A stretch of 64,000 nucleotides of DNA, taken from assembly GCA_945882615.1 (NCBI GenBank), contig CAMCWK010000014.1, forward strand, positions 1-64,000. The letters are read 5' to 3'. The position numbers and the translations under genes were made by a program. The notes beneath the pieces were generated by a model, which had not been told where the DNA came from, did no database searches, and saw only the letters and a list, made by a program, of their open reading frames with translations. Below are positions 50,310 through 59,228 of this stretch, piece by piece. How positions within the stretch are numbered: position 1 is the stretch's first letter; every line of letters begins with the position of its first letter. The DNA is from Rhizobium sp. Q54 (GTDB lineage Bacteria > Pseudomonadota > Alphaproteobacteria > Micropepsales > Micropepsaceae).

Positions 50310-53281
50310 CAGCCCTCCTCGCCGCCGGAAACCGACCATTCGCGCACCCGCGCCAGATGGTCGTAGTCGCCGACACTGTCGGTACGGTAGGGCCGCACCC
50401 GCGAGAGGTAAGGGGTGTCCTTATCGTCGAACCGGGCGATGCGCTGCGCCAGTTTGTGCGCGGCTTCCTCCGCCAGCGCTTGCGCATTGTCGATCTGCAC
50501 CGGGCGGGAGGCTTTCTTGCCGTCCGCCAGCGACAAATAGATCAATTCTTCGGTAAGGCGCTTGCCGATGTCAGGAAATCCGCCTTCCGCCAATATCGCG
50601 GCTTCCAGCGGCAATTGCGGCGCAAGAAGTTCTTCGACCTGCGGCCGTGTCGGCGTCGCGCCGGTCTTGTAGTCCATGATCGCGGCTTTTCCATCCTTGC
50701 GGATGTCGATGCGGTCGGCCTGTCCCGACAGGACGAAGTCGCCACCTTGCGACTTGAAGCTTCGCGTCCCGTGTTTTTCCACGAAGGAGCGGTCGATCCC
50801 GCCGCGCCGTTCGCGCTCCACCGTCATGAAACCCTGCGCAGCGCCTTTAAAGCGTGGCCGCCACACCGCCAGCGCCGCCTTGGGAATGCCCGCCCTGGCA
50901 AAAACCGCATCGGCGATTTCGCCAAGCTTCCCTGCGGCATCTTCCGGCAATTCGCCAGGATACTGAGCGATGAACTCTTCCATCGCCTTGTGCAGCGCCG
51001 TGCCGCGCATCAGCGGCCCGACCGGCTCATCGAGCCTGTCGAGGCGGCGCAGCTTCAGCACATGTTTGGCATAGATCGCATAGGGATCGCGCAGCCAGGT
51101 TTCGATTTCGGTCACCGACAGACGGCGCGGCCGCGCCGCCACCGGCGGCCTGGGGGCGGGACGGGCGATGGGCTTGGCGCGCGGCACCTCCACCATCCGC
51201 GCCGCAATATGCGCATAGTCGCAAGAGGGATTCAGCTCCGCATCCAGCTTCAACCCGCGTGTCAGTTGCTCCAGCCGTTGCAGCCAGCGCGAGGCGATGG
51301 TGGGGGCGCCGTCCGCTTTCAGGGCGCGGGTGAGCAAGACGCAGGGACCCGCCGCCAACATGGCGAAATCATGCGCGGAAAGGCCGATGCCACGCTCGGG
51401 CTGTTCCAGCCCCAGGCTTTTGCGCATGGGACGGGAAAACCAGGGATCGGTCGTGGCAGATGCCGGCCAGCTGCCTTCATTCAGGCCGCCCAGAATGGTG
51501 AGATCGAAATGCTGCAGCCGGGCTTCCAGCGGGCCCAGTATTGCCAGGCGCGGATGCTGGCCGAAGGCGGTGCGCACCGGAATCTTCATCGCCAGGCTGC
51601 GGAAAAGCGATGGCCAGGAGCCCGGCTCGATGGGCGGCAGGCCTTCACAACCGAGCCGCAGCGCCGCGATCAGTTCGGCTGCAGCGAGGCCGTCGCTGTT
51701 ATTCCACAGGATGCAATTTTCGTCCCTGTCGCAGGCCAGAGCTCCGGCGGCGGTGACGTGCACGGTCAACAGGTCGTCCAGCGTGGCGTCTTGCCGGGCG
51801 AAGGCTGCCTCCAGCGGTGACAGGATGGCCGCGACTTCGTTCCACCAGGCGCCAAGCGCCTTCAGCGCCTCGGGTGGCGGCGGGTTGCGGCCCAAGGCGG
51901 CTTTGGCAACCGCCTTGGCTATTCCGGCCAGCCCGGCATCGGGCCGGGGACCACGCAGGCACCAGCGGTCCAGTTCGCGGGCGTGCGCGCGAAACACCGC
52001 GCCGTCCTGGCCGCACCTCGCGAAAGGATGCTTGAGCAGCGCCAGCAACGGCACCGGCGCAAACTGGGCTTCGGCGGCTTCCGCCAGCAGGCACAGGAAT
52101 GCGCCGGCGGTGGTATGGGCCAGTGGGCGACCGGCGGAATCGTCGATGGTGATGCCCCAGCGGCTCATCTCGGCGGCGACACGCCGCGCCAGGTTGCGAT
52201 CCGGCGTCACCAGCGCCGCGCTGCGGTCCGGCGTTTCCAGCGCCTCGCGCAAGGCCAGCGCGATGGCGAGCGCTTCCTGCGCCGGATCGGCGCACGCGAC
52301 CAGCGCGATGTCGTTCAAACCCTGCCGGATTTCTTCGCTTCCGGCCTGCGTCAGCGCCCGCCAGGCATCGGTGGTGGGGGCGGGCCGCAATGTCTCGCGC
52401 AGCAATTTCTCGCGTGCCGCGTTGGGCGGCGCCGCGAACCAGTCTTCCACATCGGCGCGGTCGGCCTTCATGCGTTTCAGCAATTGGCGCAGGCCGAACT
52501 GGGGATGGCCGGGATCGTCTTCCAGCCCGCTCCAGCTTTCCTCGTCCAGGCGCTGGTCCAGTCCCGGCAGCACCACCGCACCGTTGGGCAGCCCGGCGAT
52601 CACGCCCAGCAGCTCGGCCGTGGCGGGGATCGAGCCGGTGGAACCCGCGGCAATCACCCAACCTTGCGGCGGGGCGGCTTGCAGCCGCGCGCCCAATTCT
52701 TTCAGCGCCAGCACGCGCCGCGCGGCAGGCGTCAGCTTGTTCTCCGCCGCCAGCAGGTCCGGCCAGGCGACATGCAGCACGTTCAGAAAGCGGGTGACGC
52801 CTTGCCAGTGTTCCGCCATTTCCGGCGGCAGCAGGTCTTTCAACTTTCCAAGATCGCAGCCCTGGGTTTCGACCTCATCCATCACCCGGGCGAGGCTGTC
52901 TGCCAGTGTCGCGGCCTGGGCGAAAGACAGCGTGGCTTCGCGTCCCTGCCGGTCCCATTCGCGCACAAGCTGCGCCAGCAGCAATTGCCGCCGCAGCGGA
53001 GCGATCGCGGGCAGGGTCTCGAGGCCATCGGTTGCGGCCTGGAACAGGAGGTCTTCCTCGTCGCTGTCACCCAGCGGCTTGAACTGCGGCAGCAGCGCCG
53101 CGCCGCCCATCACACGTGCAAAAGCATCACCAAAAGTGCGCGCCGCACGCTGGGTCGGCAGATAGATGGTGGCGGAAGACAAAGCGATGGGATCGTCGCC
53201 GACCCGCCGCAGTAATCCGCGCGCCAGGCTTTCCGCGAAATGCGCGCTGGCGGGAAGCGTGTAAACCGAAGGGCGCTTCAA
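50309..53281 (-). CDS. addB: Double-strand break repair protein AddB
   Basis: AddB is the structural and nuclease partner of AddA. The 990-residue protein starts with a degenerate helicase-like part (LSSATIYLPTQRAARTFGDAFARVM), followed by AGSTGSIPATAELLGVIAGLPNGAVVLPGLD. The C-terminal nuclease contains LSVTEIETWLRDPYAIYAKHVLKL and KAAIMDYKTGATPTRPQVEELLAPQLPLEAAIL (catalytic D-x-K). The start is TTG 53281 (MKRPSVYTLPAS), with GAGGG seven bases upstream and 10 bases after the preceding stop; no ATG is in frame near there. Alphaproteobacterial AddB commonly lacks the AddB iron-sulfur cysteines. Confidence 0.94.
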   Translation of the reverse strand: MKRPSVYTLPASAHFAESLARGLLRRVGDDPIALSSATIYLPTQRAARTFGDAFARVMGGAALLPQFKPLGDSDEEDLLFQAATDGLETLPAIAPLRRQLLLAQLVREWDRQGREATLSFAQAATLADSLARVMDEVETQGCDLGKLKDLLPPEMAEHWQGVTRFLNVLHVAWPDLLAAENKLTPAARRVLALKELGARLQAAPPQGWVIAAGSTGSIPATAELLGVIAGLPNGAVVLPGLDQRLDEESWSGLEDDPGHPQFGLRQLLKRMKADRADVEDWFAAPPNAAREKLLRETLRPAPTTDAWRALTQAGSEEIRQGLNDIALVACADPAQEALAIALALREALETPDRSAALVTPDRNLARRVAAEMSRWGITIDDSAGRPLAHTTAGAFLCLLAEAAEAQFAPVPLLALLKHPFARCGQDGAVFRAHARELDRWCLRGPRPDAGLAGIAKAVAKAALGRNPPPPEALKALGAWWNEVAAILSPLEAAFARQDATLDDLLTVHVTAAGALACDRDENCILWNNSDGLAAAELIAALRLGCEGLPPIEPGSWPSLFRSLAMKIPVRTAFGQHPRLAILGPLEARLQHFDLTILGGLNEGSWPASATTDPWFSRPMRKSLGLEQPERGIGLSAHDFAMLAAGPCVLLTRALKADGAPTIASRWLQRLEQLTRGLKLDAELNPSCDYAHIAARMVEVPRAKPIARPAPRPPVAARPRRLSVTEIETWLRDPYAIYAKHVLKLRRLDRLDEPVGPLMRGTALHKAMEEFIAQYPGELPEDAAGKLGEIADAVFARAGIPKAALAVWRPRFKGAAQGFMTVERERRGGIDRSFVEKHGTRSFKSQGGDFVLSGQADRIDIRKDGKAAIMDYKTGATPTRPQVEELLAPQLPLEAAILAEGGFPDIGKRLTEELIYLSLADGKKASRPVQIDNAQALAEEAAHKLAQRIARFDDKDTPYLSRVRPYRTDSVGDYDHLARVREWSVSGGEEG

Positions 53282-53291
53282 GCGGGGGCCC

Positions 53292-54014
53292 TCAAGCGGG
53301 AGAGAGCGCGGCGAGATAGTTTTCCGCCTCATCACGCGCCTGCGGTGTGCCGACATGAATCCACACCCCGTCCAGCACGGTGCCGTGCAGCCTTCCGCCG
53401 GCGATGGCGCGGTCCCACATGATGTTGGTAGAAAAGGCGCCGTCCGGCGCGCCGTCAAACAGGCGGGGATGAACGATCTGCACCCCGGGATAGGCATAGG
53501 GCTGCTCGCTGCGATCTTTGGCGCGTGCCACCTTGCCGTCCGCCTCCAGCACGAAGTCACCGCTGCCCTCATAGCCCATCGCGGTTTCCATCTCCGCCAG
53601 CAGCATAAGTCCGTCCATGCGACTGGCATCCCACAATCGCTGCATGGCGGGCAGGGGCGGCGTGCCGCCTTCCGCCCAGATGGAATCGGAATTAATGACA
53701 AAGAAGGGCTCGCCGGCGAAATGCGGCATCGCCTTGACCACGCCGCCGCCGGTGTCCAGCAGCTTCTCTGTCTCGTCGGAAAAGACGATCTCGACATCGT
53801 GGCGCTTGTTCAGATGGGCGCGCAGCACATCGGCCTTGTAGTGAACATTGACCACAATGCGGTTCACGCCTGCTGCGATCAGCCGGTCAATCGCATGGTC
53901 GATCAGGGTACGCCCGGCAACCGTCACCATCGGCTTGGGGCGGTCGTCGGTCAGGGGGCGCATGCGGGTGCCAAGCCCTGCGCCCATGATCATCGCGCGC
54001 GTGACCTTGCTCAT
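53292..54014 (-). CDS. murU: Nucleotidyltransferase, MurU-like (MurNAc-1-phosphate uridylyltransferase)
   Basis: A 240-residue sugar-1-phosphate nucleotidyltransferase with AMIMGAGLGTRMRPLTDDRPKPMVTVAGRTLIDH (nucleotide loop and Lys), VVNVHYKADVLRAHL and FFVINSDSIWAEGG. In the alphaproteobacterial order it is paired with an AmgK-like kinase; the two make UDP-MurNAc from recycled MurNAc, bypassing fosfomycin-sensitive MurA. It overlaps the kinase gene (ATGA). Assignment as MurU rests on this pairing and on similarity, not on a unique motif. Confidence 0.85.
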   Translation of the reverse strand: MSKVTRAMIMGAGLGTRMRPLTDDRPKPMVTVAGRTLIDHAIDRLIAAGVNRIVVNVHYKADVLRAHLNKRHDVEIVFSDETEKLLDTGGGVVKAMPHFAGEPFFVINSDSIWAEGGTPPLPAMQRLWDASRMDGLMLLAEMETAMGYEGSGDFVLEADGKVARAKDRSEQPYAYPGVQIVHPRLFDGAPDGAFSTNIMWDRAIAGGRLHGTVLDGVWIHVGTPQARDEAENYLAALSPA

Positions 54015-55120
54015 GACGTCTCCATCACGCGCAGGCTGCGTTGGGCCTTGGGAATAACCCGGTCATACCAGGCGCGCAGATCGCCGAGCGCTGGATGGCC
54101 CAGGTCGCGTTCCAGGTAATTCCACACCCGCGGCAGGAAACTTAGATAACGCGACCTGCCGTCGCGCTGGTAGAGCCGGGCGAAGATGCCCACGATCTTG
54201 GCGTTGCGCTGCGCCGCCATCACGGCCATCTCGCGGCGGAACGCGGCCTCATCGACCGGCGTGCCCTGCGCCTGCATGGCGGCAAGGTAGTGGCGGGTGG
54301 CCGCTTCCGCCAGTTCGGGACTGACATCGCGCCGCGCATCTTCGGTGAGCGAGATCAGGTCATAGGCGGGGCTGCCCGCGACCGCATCCTGGAAATCGAT
54401 CAGGCCGACGCGGGCCACGCCTTCGCGCTGTGGCAGCCACAGCAGGTTCTGGGCGTGGTAATCGCGATGGACAAAGACGCGGCGCCCGCCTTCGATCTGC
54501 GACAGCGCGGACTTCCATAAATCGCGATGCTCGGCGGCTTCTGCTTGGGTAGTCTCCCGCCCAAGCGCCAGCGGCAGGAACCACTCGGTGAGCAAACTGG
54601 TTTCGGCGATCAGCGCGGTCTGGTCATAGGCAAACAGCGGCTTGTCGGGCGACAACGCGGACGGCGCGTCCTTGGCATGGATGCGCGCCAGCACTTCCAC
54701 CGCGGCTTTGTACAGCGCGTCTTCATCACCGCCCTGCGCCAGCACATCGGCGAACAGCGCGTCGCCCAGGTCCTCGAGTATGGCAAAGCCCTGGGCATGA
54801 TCGGCCGCATGGACTTGCGGCGCCGCCAATCCGTGCCCGCGCAGATAATCCGCGACCGCCGCGAAGCGGGCGCAGTCCGCCCCCGCCAAACGCGCCACGG
54901 CGTTGTAGCCCAGCGCCTGGCGCTCGGCCTCGCTGGCATCCGGCGGCGCGGTAGGGGCTTCGGCGCCCTGCGGCTGGTCCATCAGCATGTGGCTTTCGCC
55001 ATTTCGCGCCAGCCGCGCATAGCGGCGCGTCGATGCATCGCCCGGCAGCGGCGTGACAATGGCGTCGCCCCAGCCGGAAGCGACGAGAAATTCGCGCATC
55101 GCGCTTTGGCGATCAGACAT
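54011..55120 (-). CDS. amgK: AmgK-like anomeric sugar kinase (aminoglycoside phosphotransferase fold)
   Basis: A 369-residue APH-family kinase. Features are GDASTRRYARLA, LMDQPQGAEAP, VFVHRDYHAQNLLWLPQREG (catalytic Asp region) and VGLIDFQDAVAGSPAYDLISLTEDAR (Mg-binding Asp). It is the expected partner of the MurU-like gene, phosphorylating MurNAc (and GlcNAc) at the anomeric carbon in cell-wall recycling. It overlaps tsaE by 8 bases and the murU-like gene by 4. ATG 55120 is used. Confidence 0.88.
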   Translation of the reverse strand: MSDRQSAMREFLVASGWGDAIVTPLPGDASTRRYARLARNGESHMLMDQPQGAEAPTAPPDASEAERQALGYNAVARLAGADCARFAAVADYLRGHGLAAPQVHAADHAQGFAILEDLGDALFADVLAQGGDEDALYKAAVEVLARIHAKDAPSALSPDKPLFAYDQTALIAETSLLTEWFLPLALGRETTQAEAAEHRDLWKSALSQIEGGRRVFVHRDYHAQNLLWLPQREGVARVGLIDFQDAVAGSPAYDLISLTEDARRDVSPELAEAATRHYLAAMQAQGTPVDEAAFRREMAVMAAQRNAKIVGIFARLYQRDGRSRYLSFLPRVWNYLERDLGHPALGDLRAWYDRVIPKAQRSLRVMETS

Positions 55121-55586
55121 CACGCAACACGCTTTCCCAACGCGCCGGACCGGTCAGCCGCGCGGTGCGCGCGCCGTCCTGCATCCCCAGCCGCACATGC
55201 AAGGCATCGGGCGGCAGCACTTCTGGCGCGCGCTCCGGCCATTCCACCAGCACCGCGCCCTGATCCAGCGCATCGTCGAAACCCAGTTCCTGCATCTCGC
55301 GCGATTGCTTCACGCGGTAGAGATCAAAGTGGCTTACCGCCAGGCGCGGCGTGTCATAGCTCTGCACGATGGTGAAGGTCGGGCTGGGCACGTCTTCGGC
55401 GACACCCAACTGGCGCAGTATGGCGCGCGCCAGGGTGGTTTTTCCCGCCCCCAGATCGCCCCACAAGGCCACCGCGTCGCCGGCCCTGAGACCATCGGCG
55501 ATACCCGCGCCCAGACGCGCCGTGGCGTCGAGGTCGGGCAGGGGCATAGCTGCGCGGAAAGTCTCTGATATTTCGGCCATATCCAT
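55113..55586 (-). CDS. tsaE: tRNA threonylcarbamoyladenosine biosynthesis ATPase TsaE
   Basis: TsaE is the ATPase that drives the t6A modification of ANN-decoding tRNAs together with TsaB and TsaD. The 157-residue protein has Walker A ALWGDLGAGKTTLARAIL, SPTFTIVQSYD and HFDLYRVKQSREMQELGFDDALDQGAVLVEWPER. The conserved order tsaE-amgK-murU-addB-addA is seen here. ATG 55586 gives the usual N-terminus; a longer frame upstream does not look like the family. Confidence 0.94.
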   Translation of the reverse strand: MDMAEISETFRAAMPLPDLDATARLGAGIADGLRAGDAVALWGDLGAGKTTLARAILRQLGVAEDVPSPTFTIVQSYDTPRLAVSHFDLYRVKQSREMQELGFDDALDQGAVLVEWPERAPEVLPPDALHVRLGMQDGARTARLTGPARWESVLRDV

Positions 55587-55683
55587 CGTATTTAGCCTGC
55601 CAGTCGCGCGTCCGAAAGAGGCTGGTTGTGGGCCATCCACCGGCATGGTAACCCCGCGCCCGCATCCCGGAATCCAGTCAGAA

Positions 55684-56892
55684 ATGCCCGAAAATATCGT
55701 CATTATCGGCGCCGGCCAGGCCGGCCAGCAGGCGGTCCAGTCGTTGCGCAGCGAAGGCTTCAAGGGCGCCATTACCATGGTGGGCGATGAGGACTATCCG
55801 CCCTATCAGCGCCCGCCTTTGTCCAAGGCGTACCTGCTGGGCAGTTTCGAACGGCCGCGCCTGTTCCTCAAGCCGGACTCCTTCTACGCGGAAGCGGGCT
55901 GCGAACTGCTGCTTTCCACCAGCGCCAAGGCGATCCACCGCGCCGATCGCACCGTCGAGCTGACGGACGGGCGGCTGCTGGCCTATGACAAGCTGCTGCT
56001 GGCGACCGGCGCGCGGGTGCGCAAGCTGAAGTGCCCGGGCGCGGACCTGCCGGGCATCCATTACCTCAAGACCATCGCCGATGTGGACGGGTTGCAGGCC
56101 GTGTTCCAGGCGGGCAAGCGCATCGCCATTGTCGGCGGCGGCTATATCGGGCTGGAAGTCGCGGCGGTCGGTGCCAAGCGCGGGCTGGACGTGACGGTGT
56201 TCGAGGCGATGGACCGGCTGATGGCGCGCGCGGTGTCGCCGCAGCTTTCGGCTTTCTATGCCGCCGAACACGAAAAGGCTGGCGTGAAACTAAAGCTGAA
56301 CACCGGTGTCGAAGGCTTTGAAGGGGGCGCCAAGGTGGAACGCATTAAGGCCGGTGGTCAGACCTATGAGGCCGATATCGTGCTGGTCGGCATCGGCGTC
56401 ATTCCCTGCCAGGAGCTGGCGGAAGCGGCGGGCCTGGCCTGCACGGACGGCATTGTTGTGGATCAGAACGCCCGCACAAGCGATCCCCATATCTGGTCGG
56501 CGGGCGACTGCACCCGTCACACCGGTCGCGAGGGGCAGGAAATTCGCCTGGAATGCGTGCAGAACGCCATTGACCAGGCCAAGCACGCCGCCCTGTCGAT
56601 GACCGGCAAGCCCAAGACGTACAGCGAAGTGCCGTGGTTCTGGTCCGACCAGTATGACCTCAAGCTGCAAATCGCCGGGCTGGCGCGGCCCACCGACCGC
56701 CTCGTGCAGCGCGGCGAACCGGCAAGCCGCAAATTCGCCGTCTTTCACCTGCGGGATGGCGTGGTTGCGGCGGTGGAGGCGGTGAATGCCGCTCCGGAGT
56801 ATCTGGTGGGCAAGAAGATGATCGCGGAAGGCAAAAGGGTCGCGGCCGAAACGCTGGCCGATACCGCCATCCCCATGAAACAGATGGGCTGA
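55684..56892 (+). CDS. FAD-dependent ferredoxin reductase
   Basis: A 402-residue pyridine-nucleotide-disulfide-type reductase without the redox CxxxxC. It has an FAD fold [18 protein letters not shown] at residues 4-21, [24 protein letters not shown], an NAD fold [21 protein letters not shown] near 150, and [10 protein letters not shown]. The C-terminal domain ends with [21 protein letters not shown] and [16 protein letters not shown], typical of the rubredoxin/ferredoxin reductases that feed P450s and dioxygenases. The next gene is a [2Fe-2S] ferredoxin starting at its stop (TGATG), so the two form an electron-transfer pair; the terminal oxygenase is not in the window. Confidence 0.94.
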   Translation: MPENIVIIGAGQAGQQAVQSLRSEGFKGAITMVGDEDYPPYQRPPLSKAYLLGSFERPRLFLKPDSFYAEAGCELLLSTSAKAIHRADRTVELTDGRLLAYDKLLLATGARVRKLKCPGADLPGIHYLKTIADVDGLQAVFQAGKRIAIVGGGYIGLEVAAVGAKRGLDVTVFEAMDRLMARAVSPQLSAFYAAEHEKAGVKLKLNTGVEGFEGGAKVERIKAGGQTYEADIVLVGIGVIPCQELAEAAGLACTDGIVVDQNARTSDPHIWSAGDCTRHTGREGQEIRLECVQNAIDQAKHAALSMTGKPKTYSEVPWFWSDQYDLKLQIAGLARPTDRLVQRGEPASRKFAVFHLRDGVVAAVEAVNAAPEYLVGKKMIAEGKRVAAETLADTAIPMKQMG

Positions 56893-57224
56893 TGCCGCCG
56901 CAGAAGTACAAAGTCACTTACATCGAGGACACCGGCAAGTCGCACACCGTCGAGGTGGCGGAGGGCTGGTCGCTGATGGAAGGTGCGGTCAAGCACCTGG
57001 TCCCCGGCATCGACGCCGATTGCGGCGGCGCCTGCGCCTGCGCCACCTGCCAGGTCTATGTCGCGCCGGAATGGCAGGACAAGCTGCCGCCGAAAGGCGA
57101 GATGGAAGACACGATGCTGGATTTCGCCCCCGATACGCGCCCCAGCAGCCGTCTGTCGTGCCAGATTCGCATGAGCCCGGCGCTGGACGGCATCGTGCTT
57201 AATCTGCCTAAATCACAACATTGA
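56892..57224 (+). CDS. [2Fe-2S] ferredoxin (adrenodoxin/putidaredoxin type)
   Basis: A 110-residue ferredoxin with cluster ligands Cys44, Cys50, Cys53 and Cys90 ([17 protein letters not shown] and LSCQIRMS), the Cx5Cx2C...C pattern of P450-associated ferredoxins. [30 protein letters not shown] is the family's N-terminal part. It is coupled to the upstream reductase (TGATG overlap) and together they should deliver NAD(P)H electrons to a monooxygenase elsewhere. Confidence 0.96.
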   Translation: MPPQKYKVTYIEDTGKSHTVEVAEGWSLMEGAVKHLVPGIDADCGGACACATCQVYVAPEWQDKLPPKGEMEDTMLDFAPDTRPSSRLSCQIRMSPALDGIVLNLPKSQH

Positions 57225-57488
57225 ATCTCCCCATTCCAATGAGGCAAGCAGTCTGTTTCGCGGCATGCCGTTTAGCCTAGGCAAGCCAAGTCTGGAGGAA
57301 TGTCCGCTTGTGACCCAAAGCGGACATTCGGATTGGCCTGGGTTTTCAGGGCAATGCTGCTGGGCTGGTTTGCTCGGTCCTGTTCCGGCGGCCAACACAA
57401 GCCCTTGGCCGCCAGGGAACTTTTGCTGATGGTGTCAACTTCGCTTTTGCCTTAGGTTTGGCGTGGGGCAAGATTGGGGGCGGTGCCA
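57225..57488. other. Intergenic region before the exported-protein run
   Basis: These 264 bases contain an inverted repeat (listed separately) and no gene I can support. They mark the boundary between the electron-transfer pair and the block of small exported proteins. Confidence 0.5.
57298..57329. repeat. Inverted repeat with 12-bp arms
   Basis: GAATGTCCGCTT at 57298-57309 and AAGCGGACATTC at 57318-57329 are exact inverted copies around an eight-base loop. The stretch resembles dispersed palindromes seen in proteobacterial genomes, but only one copy is present here. A T-run after it is absent, so it is not an obvious terminator. Confidence 0.65.
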
Positions 57489-58328
57489 ATGAAAAATTTG
57501 GCGGGTTGGATTGTGTGCGCGGGCATGATGGCTGTGGGGTTGGCGGGCGCCGCGCAAGCGGCCTATTTCCATCCCGAAGTCCACAAAATCACGACCCAGT
57601 TTCGCGGCGACAAGATGTGTCTTGGGCCTACGATCAACGGCGCCAAAGTCAATCGCGCGCAACTGACCAGCTGCGCCGGAATGGCGGTGCAAAATTTCTT
57701 CATCAAGGCGAACGACAAGTCTGGAAAATTCTTCCGGGTGGAAAGCCAATTTCGCGACGGCATGTGCCTGGACGTGACCAATGGCGGGCCGGGAGACGGC
57801 AAGCTGGCATTTGCCCCATGCGGCAATTATTCGGGACAGGTCTGGGAGTTCAGGCCGCAAGCCGTGCCGGGCAGCTTCCAGCTCGCCAGCACCTTCCGCA
57901 AGGGACAATGCGCCGACATCGTCAATGGTGGCGCGGACAATAACGGTGCGGCGCTGGCGCCCTGTGCCAATGTCAGCGGCCAGATCTGGACCTTCGCGAC
58001 CCTCATTTCGGGGCTGCCCGTGCTGGCGTCCGCGCCAGCTCCTACGCCCAGCAAGTTGGCGATGGACGCCAAAACCAGGGCGATGTTTCTGGCCCTGCCC
58101 AAGAACCGCGACATCATCATCACCTCCGGCGACCAAGAGCTGGAGGAGGACTATGCTTGGGTGGTGTACAAATTCCTCAAATCCCGCGGCTATGACCTGG
58201 ACGAGCCGGACCGGCTGTTGATGACCTCGACGCCGCAAAGCACGATCACCATCAGTGCCAAGGACCCCGAGGCGCCGATCCAGGTGCGGGTGGGGCGCAC
58301 CGCCACCTTCACCCAGATCACGAAGTAA
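57489..58328 (+). CDS. Secreted ricin-type (R-type) lectin-domain protein
   Basis: A 279-residue exported protein: signal peptide KNLAGWIVCAGMMAVGLAGAAQA (about 23 residues), a beta-trefoil R-type lectin of some 140 residues, then an approximately 95-residue domain of unknown type. The trefoil shows the recurring pattern of Cys, Asp/Asn-rich loop and QxW: CAGMAVQNFFIKA, MCLDVTNGGPGDGKLAFAPCGNYSGQVWEF and QCADIVNGGADNNGAALAPCANVSGQIWTF. The C-terminal part (RAMFLALPKNRDIIITSGDQ and EDYAWVVYKFLKSRGYDLD) I do not recognise. The lectin probably binds glycans outside the cytoplasm. ATG 57489 is preferred. Confidence 0.85.
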   Translation: MKNLAGWIVCAGMMAVGLAGAAQAAYFHPEVHKITTQFRGDKMCLGPTINGAKVNRAQLTSCAGMAVQNFFIKANDKSGKFFRVESQFRDGMCLDVTNGGPGDGKLAFAPCGNYSGQVWEFRPQAVPGSFQLASTFRKGQCADIVNGGADNNGAALAPCANVSGQIWTFATLISGLPVLASAPAPTPSKLAMDAKTRAMFLALPKNRDIIITSGDQELEEDYAWVVYKFLKSRGYDLDEPDRLLMTSTPQSTITISAKDPEAPIQVRVGRTATFTQITK

Positions 58329-58332
58329 TCCG

Positions 58333-58890
58333 ATGGGCAGGGTTCTGGACGCCGGAAAGGCTCATCCTGACCGCACGGTTCTCAGCAACCGTTTCCGCAG
58401 CACACGCTATCTGCCGGTCATGGCGATGGGGCTGATGGGCTGGATCATGGTCACGGGCAATGCGTGGAACGCCTGGACGCTGGGCCTGATGGCGGGGCTG
58501 GCGGCGCTCTATTATCTCGTTACGCACACCAAGCGCGCCCAGTTCGACGACCATGCGCTCTATTTCCTGAAAGGCGGCAGGGAAGAGGAGAAAATTCCCT
58601 TCACCGACATCACTGCGATCAAGGCCACCGGCACCAGGATCAATCACCGTGGGGTGTGGCGCATCGAATACAAGGGCCGCGACGGCCAACCACGCAAATA
58701 CCGCTTCCTGCCGCGCACCATGTTCGACTGGCCCTATGCGTCGTCGAACTTCATTGGCTGGCCAGCCGATTTCATGACCGCAGTGGAAGATGCCAATCCC
58801 GACGTCACAATCTGGTGGCACCCCTTCTTTTTTCACGACCAGCCTTGGGCGGGCGGCTTCGGGGGCGGAATGAAGCGACCGAAAAAATGA
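58333..58890 (+). CDS. Membrane-anchored protein with a PH-like domain, unknown function
   Basis: A 185-residue protein with two adjacent hydrophobic segments (LPVMAMGLMGWIMVTG and WTLGLMAGLAALYYLV, about residues 28-60), then a beta-rich cytoplasmic or periplasmic part. HALYFLKGGREEEKIPFTDITAIKATG followed by WRIEYKGRDGQPRKYRFLP resembles bacterial PH domains (DUF304-like), an assignment by pattern only. It begins four bases after the lectin stop and ends in an ATGA overlap with the cystatin-like gene. Confidence 0.7.
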   Translation: MGRVLDAGKAHPDRTVLSNRFRSTRYLPVMAMGLMGWIMVTGNAWNAWTLGLMAGLAALYYLVTHTKRAQFDDHALYFLKGGREEEKIPFTDITAIKATGTRINHRGVWRIEYKGRDGQPRKYRFLPRTMFDWPYASSNFIGWPADFMTAVEDANPDVTIWWHPFFFHDQPWAGGFGGGMKRPKK

Positions 58891-59228
58891 AGCGAAAAAT
58901 CCTTTCCTCGACCTTCATGATCTTGGCTACCACCGTGGCACTGGCGCAGCTGCCCGACCACCGGGTGATCGCCGGCGGCTGGGAAAAATCCGTGGTTGAT
59001 GCCGAGGCGCGCCAGGCGGCCGCCCTGGCCATCACCGCCATCCGGATCAAACAGCCCAAGGCGAAGCTCGCCCGGATCACCGCAGTGGAAACGCAGGTCG
59101 TAGCAGGCCTCAATTATCGCCTGCATCTCACACTTGCCGACAAAAGCCGCTGGGAGGCAGTGGTGTGGAAAAAGCTGGACAGGGAAATGGAGGTCGTCGC
59201 CCTCACGCCCATCAGGCGAAAACCATGA
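58887..59228 (+). CDS. Exported cystatin-like protease inhibitor
   Basis: A 113-residue protein with signal peptide MKRKILSSTFMILATTVALA|Q. The mature domain matches the cystatin/stefin family (MEROPS I25) in all key places: Gly-Gly-Trp at residues 30-32 (the N-terminal Gly that enters the protease cleft), a long helix, the diagnostic first hairpin QVVAG at 70-74 in TQVVAGLNYRLHLTLAD, and a second hairpin with Trp in WEAVVWKKL followed by VVALTP. Animal and plant cystatins inhibit papain-type cysteine proteases. It overlaps its neighbours by 4 bases on each side (ATGA), so it is part of the operon. Confidence 0.85.
   Translation: MKRKILSSTFMILATTVALAQLPDHRVIAGGWEKSVVDAEARQAAALAITAIRIKQPKAKLARITAVETQVVAGLNYRLHLTLADKSRWEAVVWKKLDREMEVVALTPIRRKP

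Noticed and set aside
51297-53165. A 622-residue Ser/Arg-rich open frame on the plus strand
   Set aside because: It is antisense to addB, and its composition is that of a shadow frame.
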